From an uncultured Erythrobacter sp. (GTDB taxonomy: Bacteria > Pseudomonadota > Alphaproteobacteria > Sphingomonadales > Sphingomonadaceae): DNA of 64,000 nt. Positions 44,517 to 53,567 of the stretch are shown here, one piece after another. Each line of letters starts with the position of its first letter. Positions within the stretch are counted from its first letter, which is position 1. The stretch spans positions 345,501 through 409,500 of the forward strand of contig NZ_CANMPJ010000001.1 in assembly GCF_947499705.1 (NCBI RefSeq), given 5' to 3'. The notes beneath the pieces are model-generated. The model ran no database searches, was not told the origin of the DNA, and saw only the letters and a program-made list of their open reading frames with translations. The position numbers were made by a program, and so were the translations under genes.

Positions 44517-45062
44517 TCAGCCCGCCCGCGAGTACGCCTCCTTCATCCAGCCTTTAACCTCGTCATCGAAGTCGTCCGCGCTCTCCAGCCGCACGCGGTG
44601 GCTGCACATCGCGTTATAGTTTTCGAGCCGACCCGCTGGTTCATCGCCTTTGAGCGCCAGACCGAGATCGATCCGCGTCTTGGTCGCCGGAGTGATCAGA
44701 GCGAACTGCTTCTTGCGGCGCAGGCTTACACTGGCCTTCTTGGGCGCGAGTTCCACGTCGGAGCCGAGCGATTCCGCGAACTTTACAATCTCTTCGTAAA
44801 GCGGGAGCAGGCCTGACTTCGCGCCTGAATATTGCGCCGCGACCAGATCGACCTCCTCACCGGTCTCTTTCGATTTCGACACGATCAGGTTTGCGAAACC
44901 ATGCGTGACGCCATGTTCGGATTTCAGCAACTTCATGATCTCGCCGTGCTTTTCCAGCCCGCTGGCGCGGATCAGCGCCAGCCATTCGTCGAGAGTCTTG
45001 CCGGTCTTCTCCGGAATATTCGCGAGCATGGTCGCCAGCTGGTCTTCGGGTGATGCAGCCAT
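44517..45062 (-). CDS. DUF4287/DUF5655 protein
   Basis: A 181-residue cytoplasmic protein. The N-terminal DUF4287 (about 10-60; IPEKTGKTLDEWLALI, KHGEIMKLLKSEHGVTHGF) is followed by a DUF5655 region (about 75-180; LRRKKQFALITPATKTRIDLGL). Function unknown; such proteins often accompany ArsR/AHSA1 pairs. It ends the minus-strand set ArsR, AHSA1, DUF4287, with a 14-base gap to the AHSA1 gene. It converges with the phytase-like gene. Confidence 0.8.
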   Translation of the reverse strand: MAASPEDQLATMLANIPEKTGKTLDEWLALIRASGLEKHGEIMKLLKSEHGVTHGFANLIVSKSKETGEEVDLVAAQYSGAKSGLLPLYEEIVKFAESLGSDVELAPKKASVSLRRKKQFALITPATKTRIDLGLALKGDEPAGRLENYNAMCSHRVRLESADDFDDEVKGWMKEAYSRAG

Positions 45063-45076
45063 TGGAATTCTCTCCC

Positions 45077-45634
45077 CTAGAGTTTCTCGATACGGTCGAA
45101 TGGCCAGTTTTCGGAGCGGCTCTCTTTCGGAACGAACGGAGTGGCCAAGCCCATCAGGCCAAGCAGGAAGCGTGTGCCAAGCGAAGCCTTGCCGGTTTCG
45201 GCCACCGATTTGAGCGTGTTGACGATAAACGTTCCGCCGCGCGCCATATCGTTTTCGGTCTTGGTGCCTTTGGGCACGTTGGTCGTCACGAGCGAGAAAT
45301 TGGTGCCACCGTCAACCGCCTCCAACTCATAGGTGACAGTGCAAGGTGGGTCGTCATAGCCGGTGAATTTGAACGTGTGTGAGTAGCGATGCGGCGGGTC
45401 GAATTCGAGCACTTTGCCCACCACGCTGCGGAACTTCCCGTTGGGCGTTTCCATCGCCATCACCGCACCCGGCGTCAGCTCGCCCGGTGTCCGGCACACT
45501 GACCCGAAGAAGAATGGCAGCACGGAATCGGTTTTGACCAGCTCGTTCCACACTGTCTCGATCGGCGCGGCGATGAACACCTTGTAGATCGCCCTTTCGG
45601 CAAAACTGTCTGTGGTCGTTGCGCTATCGTTCAT
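45077..45634 (-). CDS. SRPBCC/AHSA1-family protein
   Basis: A 185-residue START-like protein. The AHSA1 segment IYKVFIAAPIETVWNELVK (about 15-33) opens the lipid- or ligand-binding cavity fold, and FTGYDDPPCTVTYELE and TNFSLVTTNVPKG mark later strands. Such proteins bind small hydrophobic molecules; here the ligand is unknown. GAGGGG precedes the ATG at 45634. The start overlaps the ArsR stop by 4 bases (ATGA), so they are coupled. Confidence 0.85.
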   Translation of the reverse strand: MNDSATTTDSFAERAIYKVFIAAPIETVWNELVKTDSVLPFFFGSVCRTPGELTPGAVMAMETPNGKFRSVVGKVLEFDPPHRYSHTFKFTGYDDPPCTVTYELEAVDGGTNFSLVTTNVPKGTKTENDMARGGTFIVNTLKSVAETGKASLGTRFLLGLMGLATPFVPKESRSENWPFDRIEKL

Positions 45635-45978
45635 GAATTCCCCTCCTGTTTGGCCGCTTCTTCGGCGGCGTATTTGATAGATGTCAGGCACGAGGCGAAG
45701 CTCCCGCTATAGGCGTCGAGCCAACGGTCGTAGATCCGCTGGATCGGGACCGCATTGAGATACAGTCTGCGCGACCGGCCATCCTTTTCGCTCACGATCA
45801 GGTCGGCGTCTTCGAGAACACGTAGATGCGCAATGATCGCGATCCGGCTGACATCGTATTTGCCGGCAAGCGCGCCGACCGTCAGGCCGGGCTCCTCTCG
45901 CAGGTGATCGAGAATGGACCGGCGTGTGCTGTGCGACAGCGCGCCAAAAACCTGATCCATGTCCGATTCGGTAATCAT
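45631..45978 (-). CDS. ArsR-family helix-turn-helix regulator
   Basis: A 115-residue winged-helix repressor. LSHSTRRSILDHLREE starts the DNA-binding domain and VSRIAIIAHLRVLEDADLIVSEKDGRSRRLYLN gives the recognition helix and wing, reported as about residues 43-75. The metal-box Cys pair of classical ArsR is not present, so metal sensing is unlikely; this is the group linked to AHSA1 proteins. It probably regulates its own operon through the palindrome at 45977-45996, which touches its start codon. Confidence 0.9.
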   Translation of the reverse strand: MITESDMDQVFGALSHSTRRSILDHLREEPGLTVGALAGKYDVSRIAIIAHLRVLEDADLIVSEKDGRSRRLYLNAVPIQRIYDRWLDAYSGSFASCLTSIKYAAEEAAKQEGNS

Positions 45979-45996
45979 GTAATTACATAATTACAT
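45977..45996. promoter_or_regulatory. Operator-like palindrome at the ArsR start
   Basis: ATGTAATTA-CA-TAATTACAT, a perfect 9-base inverted repeat with a 2-base spacer, extends upstream from the start codon of the ArsR gene. It is very AT-rich in a GC-rich setting. Autoregulation is inferred. Confidence 0.7.
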
Positions 45997-46045
45997 ATTG
46001 AAATGTGAGTCAAGCCACATGGGTTGGGGCGCGTTTTCGGGGTGG

Positions 46046-47650
46046 CTATTCTTGTCCGCGTCGCCAGCCGTGACGGGTCATGCCGATGAACTTGTCGCCC
46101 ACACCGCTCGCATTGCGCTCGAGGATGTCCTGCAGGCTATGCGTGTCGCCGATTGCTTCCAATCCTTCATAGGTGAAGGTCGCGCGCTGGACCTTGGGAT
46201 CGCCCCAGACATGCTGAGACAGCAGCGGATTGGTGAGCGCCTGCGAGAAGGCATCGACCGCGACCATCGTTTGCAGCAGCGGGGGCAGGGGGCTGTCCTC
46301 CGCGCGGGGCTGCGCAAACAGGCCGGTGTAAAATTCCAGCCGGTCGACATCGCCGTAGAGCGCCTGCAGCTCGCTCTGAATCTTGCGGTCGGGGTTGATG
46401 TCGGACCAGTCGCGTGCGCGTTTGTGGCCGAACGCGCTTTGATATTTTACGAACGGGGCGATGCGGTTTTCGCGCGCCTGATCGACTGCGGCCTGCTCGA
46501 CATCAATCAGCCAGTTCACTGTGTTGTGCAGCCCCAGCTCTGTTGCCCGGTTGGCGCTTATGTCGACAAAGGCCTGCGCCAATCCGCCATCGAGCAGCAC
46601 TTGATTGTTGAGCCGCAAAGCCCCGCCAGGCTGCGCCGCCCCGGCCCACACCATCCGGTCCGGGATCAGTGAATGCCAGCGATAGAGCAGGCTGAACTCG
46701 GCGGTGATCCAGTTCGGCTTGTTCCACTTTGCCTTCCATGCGGCGGAGGGATCGGCGATCAGGCTGAGCGGCGTCGAGTTGATGTGGTTGATATACTCCT
46801 CGACCACCAGCTTGATGAACATGACCACAGTGCAGGCGCGTGCGGCGTCGAACACGCGCTCATCGTTCCAGCCGGGATTGCTGCCGGCAATTATTCCTGC
46901 AAGCCGGTTGTGCTCGCGCAGGAACAACGTGTTGAGCATACTCACCTGAGGCGCAGCATTGGCGCGGTCGCCGCCGACGGCAAACAGGGTTTCGCGCATT
47001 GTGGAAGTCGATTTGCTGATGCCCAATGGCGTATCAAGCAACGGCTGGCCGTCAGCGTCGGTGAATTCGGGATTGAAGGCGTTGCCGCCAGCCTGAAACA
47101 GCTTCAGCGGCCATTCTTCACCATCGATGATCTCAGACTTGAGCTTGCCGCGTTCTTCGGGATGTTCGGACAGGGTGCGCAGTGCGCGGACCTGTTCCAC
47201 GGTTCGGCCGTAGAGCGGACACAGGTCAATCTCGTGATTGGAGGTGTTGCGTCGGCGGTCCTCAATCGTCTCGCCTGTTGCGAAATCGTTGGAGATCATC
47301 GTGCGGATGAAGCCGTCCGTCAGGTACTGCGCGAAGGCCGGAAACAGGCAGGTCGATTTGGGGCAGAGAAACTGCTCCTCACCATCGGGCACGCGGAACA
47401 GATCGGCCACGCGCTCCGAAGGCGGCAGATCGGGGATGTCTTCAGCGGGAAGGTGCCGCGCGCTGTAGCTGCGATCCGTCATACCGCGCCAACTCACGTG
47501 GTCGCTGTAGCTGCTCCAGGGGTGGGGCCGTTCGCGGGTGGCTTTGACCAGGCGTCCAATGGCGAGCCGGTTGATCCGGGTGCGCAGACCCGGAGAGAGC
47601 TTCGAAAGTCCGGCCGCAACCCGGAATGCGAATTTCTTAAAACTACTCAC
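46046..47650 (-). CDS. Cyclooxygenase-like haem peroxidase family protein
   Basis: A 534-residue animal-type haem peroxidase resembling prostaglandin H synthase. The proximal region EFSLLYRWHSLIPD keeps Tyr323 and His326, equivalent to COX Tyr385 and His388. Upstream, FLREHNRLAGI near 243-253 is a family hallmark. The distal region FAQYLTDGF (106-114) aligns with COX FAQHFTHQF: the Gln108 equivalent is kept, but Asp112 stands where the distal His is expected. No signal peptide is seen. Bacterial relatives oxygenate fatty acids, so this is a candidate fatty-acid oxygenase or degenerate member. It lies upstream of the ArsR operon on the same strand, 67 bases away. Confidence 0.8.
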   Translation of the reverse strand: MSSFKKFAFRVAAGLSKLSPGLRTRINRLAIGRLVKATRERPHPWSSYSDHVSWRGMTDRSYSARHLPAEDIPDLPPSERVADLFRVPDGEEQFLCPKSTCLFPAFAQYLTDGFIRTMISNDFATGETIEDRRRNTSNHEIDLCPLYGRTVEQVRALRTLSEHPEERGKLKSEIIDGEEWPLKLFQAGGNAFNPEFTDADGQPLLDTPLGISKSTSTMRETLFAVGGDRANAAPQVSMLNTLFLREHNRLAGIIAGSNPGWNDERVFDAARACTVVMFIKLVVEEYINHINSTPLSLIADPSAAWKAKWNKPNWITAEFSLLYRWHSLIPDRMVWAGAAQPGGALRLNNQVLLDGGLAQAFVDISANRATELGLHNTVNWLIDVEQAAVDQARENRIAPFVKYQSAFGHKRARDWSDINPDRKIQSELQALYGDVDRLEFYTGLFAQPRAEDSPLPPLLQTMVAVDAFSQALTNPLLSQHVWGDPKVQRATFTYEGLEAIGDTHSLQDILERNASGVGDKFIGMTRHGWRRGQE

Positions 47651-47780
47651 GATGACACTCCTTGGCCTGCGACCCGGATGTCATTTTGGCGGTAGTTTAA
47701 CAGGTGCATTGCCTTGCGACAATGAAGCTGCCGAATGGGCAGAGTATCTGCGGTTAGTTTACTTGGCCTGCTTAACGAAA

Positions 47781-47810
47781 AGGGGCCACCAGATCACTCC
47801 GGCAGCCCCT
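47781..47810 (-). terminator. Terminator after the small DUF-like gene
   Basis: AGGGGCCACC and GGCAGCCCCT (8 of 10 pairs) flank a 10-base loop; on the minus strand the stem is followed by a T-run (TTTTCG). It lies just beyond the stop of the gene at 47834-48133. Confidence 0.7.
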
Positions 47811-47833
47811 GATTGTCTCTAAGAGAGAGTGGC

Positions 47834-48133
47834 TTAAGCGCGTGTGCCCGAAACAGGCATCGCACCGAAAGCGCCGGCATTGACGTTGCCGGTCAGCGTG
47901 TCGCCGTCGATGGTCGCTTCGCATTCGAGCGTCATCGGCATCGGCACGGTCATGTTCATTTTCCAGGTCAGCGTGTTGCCGTCGACCTTGCCTTCTTCAA
48001 CATCCATCGAACCCATGCCGCCGGCCATGTTGCCGGAGAACGTGCCGTCGCCGTTGTCTTCAACGGTGAAAGTGCCGGCCTGATCGCCCATCGGGCTTTT
48101 GACGGTGGTGTTGTAGGTACCTGCTACAGACAT
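47834..48133 (-). CDS. Small beta-rich hypothetical protein
   Basis: A 99-residue protein, probably cytoplasmic since no signal peptide is seen. It consists of alternating beta strands with Gly/Asn/Asp turns (TYNTTVKSPMGDQAGTFTV, SGNMAGGMGSMDVEEGKV) and many methionines, resembling a small lipocalin-like barrel. I do not recognise a family. A good ribosome site (AGGAGATAGAG) precedes the ATG and a terminator follows, so it is very probably expressed as a single gene. Confidence 0.75.
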   Translation of the reverse strand: MSVAGTYNTTVKSPMGDQAGTFTVEDNGDGTFSGNMAGGMGSMDVEEGKVDGNTLTWKMNMTVPMPMTLECEATIDGDTLTGNVNAGAFGAMPVSGTRA

Positions 48134-48289
48134 TCTCTATCTCCTAATTATTCGTTCGGACCGCGGGAACGGCCCGGTGGATTGTTCGAGCCCGGTCGGT
48201 ATTCCCGGCCCGCAAAACTCGCCCCGGTTGTTTACACGTGTGTCAGTGTGCATCAACCGAAATTGGCGGGTTTCACGGGTGCCGTAACG

Positions 48290-51151
48290 TCACTCTTCGG
48301 TAGGCAGTTCGCGGACTTCGATCGGCATGCCGAGCGCATCAAGCTGTTCTTTCACGACGCTGGCATCGCCAACCACGATCCAGACAAATTCGTCTGCGCT
48401 GATCGCTTCGCGAGCGGCCGCGTCCAAACTCTCGCGGGTTTGGCTGCTGTAACGACCGACGAGCGTTTCGTAGTAGTCGTCGGGACGGTTGTACTGGGCG
48501 TTGCTCTGCAGCGCGCGGAGCACGGCGCCCGAGGTTTCGAACCGGCCTGGCAGTTCGCCGATTTCGGCGGCGACGTTGCGGGCCAGTTCTTCTTCGGTGA
48601 CACCGCTCGTGGTGAGGAATTCGCTGGTTTCGCGGATCATCTCCGCCACGGAATCCCCAGTACGGTCGGCCTGAACGCCGCCCGAAATGGCGTAAACCAC
48701 CGCATTTTCACGCGCCTGCGGTCCGCCGCGCACGCCGTAGCTCCAACCCTTGGTCTCGCGCAGGTTCATGTTGAGCCGCGCGAGGAAGTTGCCGCCCAGC
48801 GAATTGTTGGCGTTGGTGAAGTCGACATAGGCTGGATCGCTTGCATCCAGACCCGTCAATTGCGCGCCGAGGATAAAGCTTTGCGGCGAGTTCGGGCGGT
48901 TGATCAGGATGATCCGGTTGCCGTTGTTCTCCGCAAGTTCGCCGAAATTCTTCTCGGCCTTGGCAGCCTCAGGGGCACTCCAGTCGCCGAACACGACATT
49001 CAGCGAATCGACGATCTCGGCCAGTGGGCGGTCGGAGATGACGAAAACATCGCCGTTGTCCGGACGGATCCAGCTGTCCTTGAACGACACCAGATCGTCG
49101 CGGCTGATCGAGCTTACGCTCTCAACAGTGCTGGTGTTGCCATAGGGGCTGTCGGCACCGAACACCTCGGGTCCAACGGCGCGGAAAGCAACGCCCTGCG
49201 GCGAGTTCATCTGCTGCTTGATCCCCGTGATCGTCTGGGTGCGCACGCGCTCAAGATCGTTCTCATTGAACGCCGGCGCGCGCACGATTTTGGACATCAG
49301 ATCGAGCGACGGGGTGAGATTGTTCGAGAGGGCAGATAGCGTGAAGGTCGAGCGGTCCGCGCTGTTCCCGGTCGAAATCGATACGCCGAGCCGCTCGCGC
49401 TCTTCGGCGATTTCCTGCGAAGACATGCCTTCGACGCCTTCGTCGAACAGGTTGAGCGTGAGGCCTGCAAGACCATCCTTGCCATCCGGATCAGCGGCGT
49501 TGCCCGCATCGAAGGAAAGGGTGACATATGTCGCCGGAACCGCGTCACGCTTTGCGTAAGTGACCTTCATGCCATTGGCGAGCGTGGCGCGTTCGACATC
49601 GGGGAAGTCGAGCGTGGCCATGCTGTCAATCGCAGGCGCTGGGCGGGCCTTCGAGACAGAGATTTCTTCTGCTTCGCGATCCCGCTCGGATGCGTTCTCT
49701 TCGGTCGCTGCAACCGAGGCCGCTTCCTCGTATTGTTCCTCGCGTTCACCGGGTTCGAGCACCAGCGTAAAGTTCGGACGGGTCAGCCAGCGCTGCATGG
49801 CGGCTTTGACGTCGGCGGGGGTCAGCGTGGCGAGCACGTTGAAGTTCTTCGCATATTGCGCCGGGTTATCGGCAAGCACCTCACCGCGCGCCAGCGTTAC
49901 GGCCTTACCGCCGAAGCCGCCGACCTGCTCGAGCCCGCGGATCGTTCCGGCCAGCTGGCTGGTCGCTGCGCGGCGCACTTCGTCTTCGTTCGGACCTTCC
50001 TCGATATATTCGGCGATCAGTTCATCAAGCCGCGCTTCGAGCGTTTCCAGCTCGACACCCGGTTTGAGAACCGCATTGACCAGCATAATGCCAGTGCGCT
50101 GGAAGTCGAAATTGCCGGCGGAAACGCCGACGGCGAGTTGCTCGTCGCGAACCAAAATTTCGTCGAGGCGGCTGGATGCGAGCCCGCCGAACACGCTCAT
50201 GCCGATATTGAGCGCGGTCAGCTCTTCGCTGGTAATGCCCGGTGCGTGCCAGTATTTTGTGAGGCTGGTCGCCGCGACCTTGTCCGTCATTGTCGAACGC
50301 ACGTCTTCGGTCAGGGTCGGGATTTCCGCCTGCGCCGGGTTGTTGACCGGACCGCGCGCGATCTCACCGAAATACTTCTCCATCATCGGACGCGCTTCGG
50401 CAGCGGAAATGTCGCCCGCGAGCACCACGGTGGCGTTGTTTGGGCCGTATTTGTCGCGGAACCAATTGCGCACGTCGTCCATCGATGCCGCATCAAGGTC
50501 CGCCATCGAACCGATCACCGAGTGGCCATAGGGGTGGCCGTCGGGGAACATCTTGTCGAGGATCTCATAAAACACGAGACCGCCCGGCTGGTTGTCGCCC
50601 TGGCGCTTCTCATTCTGGACAACGCCGCGCTGGTTATCGAGCTTCTCCTGCGTGACTGCGCCGAGCAAATAGCCCATGCGGTCGCTTTCCAGCCACAGAG
50701 CGCGTTCGAGCGCGGGGCGGGGCACTGTCTGGAAATAGTTGGTGCGGTCGAAATTGGTGGTGCCGTTGTAATCGGTCGCACCCATTTCCTGCAGGTATTG
50801 GAAATAGTCGTTCGGCGCGTTCTCCGACCCGTTGAACATCAGGTGTTCGAACAGGTGGGCGAACCCGGTCTGGCCTTCGGGCTCATCCTTCGAGCCGACA
50901 TTGTACCACACGGCGACGCCAACGATTGGAGCCTTGCGGTCCTCATGGACAATCACGGTCAGACCGTTTTCAAGCTCGAATTCCTCATAGGGGATCGAAA
51001 CCTGTGAGACGAGATCAGCCAGATCACCCGACGCCGATGCCTCCGCAGTGGTATGGTCATCGGCAAAGGCCGGGGCGGCTGGCACTGCCACAGCGAGGCT
51101 GAGCGCAGCGCAGATGGCAATGGGGCTGGTGGTGGCTAGGCGTAGCGACAT
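48290..51151 (-). CDS. M16-family zinc metallopeptidase (two-domain, periplasmic)
   Basis: A 953-residue pitrilysin-type peptidase. The signal peptide ends near residue 30 (PAAPAFA). The first M16 domain has the inverted zinc motif HLFEH (99-103) and the distal Glu ligand near 181 (QNEKRQ). A second, inactive M16 domain starts after a charged linker (about 540-565, EERDREAEE-like). The pair forms a clamshell that degrades peptides. The ATG at 51151 follows GGAG; earlier in-frame ATGs lack a signal sequence. Together with the S9 peptidase and TonB receptors it suggests peptide use. Confidence 0.93.
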   Translation of the reverse strand: MSLRLATTSPIAICAALSLAVAVPAAPAFADDHTTAEASASGDLADLVSQVSIPYEEFELENGLTVIVHEDRKAPIVGVAVWYNVGSKDEPEGQTGFAHLFEHLMFNGSENAPNDYFQYLQEMGATDYNGTTNFDRTNYFQTVPRPALERALWLESDRMGYLLGAVTQEKLDNQRGVVQNEKRQGDNQPGGLVFYEILDKMFPDGHPYGHSVIGSMADLDAASMDDVRNWFRDKYGPNNATVVLAGDISAAEARPMMEKYFGEIARGPVNNPAQAEIPTLTEDVRSTMTDKVAATSLTKYWHAPGITSEELTALNIGMSVFGGLASSRLDEILVRDEQLAVGVSAGNFDFQRTGIMLVNAVLKPGVELETLEARLDELIAEYIEEGPNEDEVRRAATSQLAGTIRGLEQVGGFGGKAVTLARGEVLADNPAQYAKNFNVLATLTPADVKAAMQRWLTRPNFTLVLEPGEREEQYEEAASVAATEENASERDREAEEISVSKARPAPAIDSMATLDFPDVERATLANGMKVTYAKRDAVPATYVTLSFDAGNAADPDGKDGLAGLTLNLFDEGVEGMSSQEIAEERERLGVSISTGNSADRSTFTLSALSNNLTPSLDLMSKIVRAPAFNENDLERVRTQTITGIKQQMNSPQGVAFRAVGPEVFGADSPYGNTSTVESVSSISRDDLVSFKDSWIRPDNGDVFVISDRPLAEIVDSLNVVFGDWSAPEAAKAEKNFGELAENNGNRIILINRPNSPQSFILGAQLTGLDASDPAYVDFTNANNSLGGNFLARLNMNLRETKGWSYGVRGGPQARENAVVYAISGGVQADRTGDSVAEMIRETSEFLTTSGVTEEELARNVAAEIGELPGRFETSGAVLRALQSNAQYNRPDDYYETLVGRYSSQTRESLDAAAREAISADEFVWIVVGDASVVKEQLDALGMPIEVRELPTEE

Positions 51152-51224
51152 AGGAATACTCCAGGATTTGCGACCAAGAATGGTAATTATCGTGCGCGTC
51201 CGAGCACAATGAATCAAGCTTCAA

Positions 51225-53567
51225 TTAGCGAGCGTTGCTGACCATGTAGCGACGTTTGGCGTTGGCGAGCACATCATCGCGCCAGAAATAGGCCGGCTTC
51301 AACTGGTGGTCGACGAAGAGCTGCATCTGATCGGTGTGATGCGGACTCTCTGGCCGGGTGATGGCTGCACCGAAAGGTTGGATCGAACGCGAAAACACGC
51401 GCCCACCATCGGTCGGCCACTCGACCCACTGAATAAAGCTGTCCCCATGAACCAGGCTTAAACGCCCATCGTCGTCGACCCTCCATGTGGTTGCTGCGCG
51501 GAGTGTGTCTGATCCGCCGTCCAGCGGGAGGTCGACATCGCCGTGCCTCAGGCGGATCAGTTCGGACATGGGCGGGTCCAGCCTGCCGAAGTGCTTCATG
51601 AGGTGTTCGGCAGCCTCATCCAGTTTCACGCGTATATCGGGCCATGCGCCGTTTTGGTATTCAGCCGACATGAAATCGCGGATCAGAAGATAGGCCAGCG
51701 CATCGGCGCGGCCATTGCTGTCTGCCGTGAAATCCCATTCGAGCATTAGATCGCGCGCTTCCCCGGTCCGGCCACCCGTCGGCCCGCCATCTTTCATGCG
51801 TGGGGGGAAAGTCATCGCTTCGAGGTCCGCCATCATCCGCGCGATGTAGCCTTCGCGTTCATAGGCGGTGTCATACTTGATCCGCTCCAACGTCGCCCGA
51901 TCCAGCGGACCTTCAACCTCGCTCAGCAGCTTGTAGGCACGGCGCGAACGGTTGGTCTGCTTGCGCTCGACTCCCAGCACGGGCGAGAAGTCCTCCGGCG
52001 ACAGATCGCTGCCTTCGCCCGCTGCGGTGTAAGGTTCGTTATTGGCGTTGTAGATCCAGCCTGATGCTGGGTTGATCAGCTTGGGAACCTCTTCGTAAGT
52101 GACGGGGCCATCCCAGATCAGATCGCTGCGATCACCGGGCAGGATGCCGCGCCAGTTGGCTTCGACATCCTCAGGCCGGTCGGGAATTGCGGCATTGTAC
52201 AGATAGACGATGTTTCCGGCCTCATCGGCATAGATGAAGTTGGTGCTGGGGATTGCCATGCGCGCCATTTGCGCCTGCCATTCCTCCAGATTGGTCGCCT
52301 TGTTGATACGGTAATAGGCATCGAGCTGGTCGATGGTGTCGATCCCGCCGTAACGGATCGCGAAATAGCCATCGTCGTTCTGGATCACCGGGCCATGCAC
52401 GCTGCGCAGCACCTCGCGGCGGATCGGCAGGGTGATCGGGCCGAGCTTGACGGGCAGCGTCACAGTCTTGCGCTCAAGGTCCTTCCACTCGCCATCCAGC
52501 CGATACTGCGTCGCCGCGTCGTTCATTTCGAGTTTGTAGACATCGGCCATGTCAGGGCGGTTGACCGTGTTGGTCCAGCCGAGATGGCGATTGTGACCGA
52601 GGAAGGGGAAGGGTGATCCGGGGAAGTTGGCGCCGGTGAAGTGCCAGCCTTCCTCGCTCTCAACGCTGAATTCGTACCACGCAACCCCGCCGCGCAATGG
52701 CTGGTGCGAGTTCGAAATTAGCGTGGTCGGCCCGCCCGCGCGCTCAGGCGTCACGGCCCACGCATTCGATCCGAGCAGACCCGCTTCTTCGCCCCAAGGA
52801 AGTGGGTGTGTCCCTGTCATGGCGACTTGCTCGGCAGCATCGGTGGCAGGGTTTTCGCGCGGGAAACCGGGAATGTCCGGCCCGAACTCGCGTCGCAACG
52901 GCTCGCCTGCTACGAGCGGCTGGATCACATTGCCAAGCCCGTAAAAGAACGGCTGGCGCAGCACGAAGCCGGCAGCGACGTCCTCTCCGTTGACCGGGAA
53001 CATATTGCCGAGCTTCACCTCGTCGGCATGATCTTTGGCATATTGATTGAGACCGGCGGCATAGGCCTCAAACAACGCGCGGGTGTCTTCGGGCAGGGTC
53101 GGATACTTGCGTTCTGCGGTGCCGCGCGCGTCGAGCAAATGGTAGACATAGTCGAAGGTCGCGCCTTCCTCGCCTGCAATCGCGCCATAGCGCCCGCGCG
53201 ACATGGCGATCACGTCTTGCAGGGTAAAAAAGTCATCCTCGGCATGAGCAATGGCGACGCCGAACGCGACGTCCGGATCGGTCTTGCCGTAAATGTGCGG
53301 GACGCCGAATTCGTCGCGAACGATTTCGGCTTCGTAGCTGCCCCAGCTTTCCGGAGAATACTCGGCCTGCTTGGCAAAGAACGGCTCCCAAGTCGCCAAT
53401 CCCACGAATACCGCGATAAGCAGCACAACCAGCGCAAATGCGCCGCGCCCCAACCATTTCAGCAATTGTCTCTCCAAACTCTCTCGGCATGGTTCATGCC
53501 GCTGCACGGGGGGCTTGGCAAGCGGATGCTCTTCAATCGTCTGGGCAGAGGTCGGCGGCGCGCTCAT
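51225..53567 (-). CDS. Penicillin acylase-family Ntn hydrolase
   Basis: A 780-residue amidase. It has an N-terminal membrane anchor (about 40-60) rather than a cleaved signal. The autocatalytic cleavage site is GSNAWAV, with the nucleophile Ser267 as the new N-terminus of the beta chain, and the conserved DIPGFPREN/HLGWTNT regions lie around it. Such enzymes cleave beta-lactam side chains or N-acyl-homoserine lactones; no luxI/luxR gene is in the window. It is followed on the same strand, 73 bases after its stop, by the M16 peptidase gene and overlaps the sulfotransferase-like gene by 35 bases. Confidence 0.9.
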   Translation of the reverse strand: MSAPPTSAQTIEEHPLAKPPVQRHEPCRESLERQLLKWLGRGAFALVVLLIAVFVGLATWEPFFAKQAEYSPESWGSYEAEIVRDEFGVPHIYGKTDPDVAFGVAIAHAEDDFFTLQDVIAMSRGRYGAIAGEEGATFDYVYHLLDARGTAERKYPTLPEDTRALFEAYAAGLNQYAKDHADEVKLGNMFPVNGEDVAAGFVLRQPFFYGLGNVIQPLVAGEPLRREFGPDIPGFPRENPATDAAEQVAMTGTHPLPWGEEAGLLGSNAWAVTPERAGGPTTLISNSHQPLRGGVAWYEFSVESEEGWHFTGANFPGSPFPFLGHNRHLGWTNTVNRPDMADVYKLEMNDAATQYRLDGEWKDLERKTVTLPVKLGPITLPIRREVLRSVHGPVIQNDDGYFAIRYGGIDTIDQLDAYYRINKATNLEEWQAQMARMAIPSTNFIYADEAGNIVYLYNAAIPDRPEDVEANWRGILPGDRSDLIWDGPVTYEEVPKLINPASGWIYNANNEPYTAAGEGSDLSPEDFSPVLGVERKQTNRSRRAYKLLSEVEGPLDRATLERIKYDTAYEREGYIARMMADLEAMTFPPRMKDGGPTGGRTGEARDLMLEWDFTADSNGRADALAYLLIRDFMSAEYQNGAWPDIRVKLDEAAEHLMKHFGRLDPPMSELIRLRHGDVDLPLDGGSDTLRAATTWRVDDDGRLSLVHGDSFIQWVEWPTDGGRVFSRSIQPFGAAITRPESPHHTDQMQLFVDHQLKPAYFWRDDVLANAKRRYMVSNAR

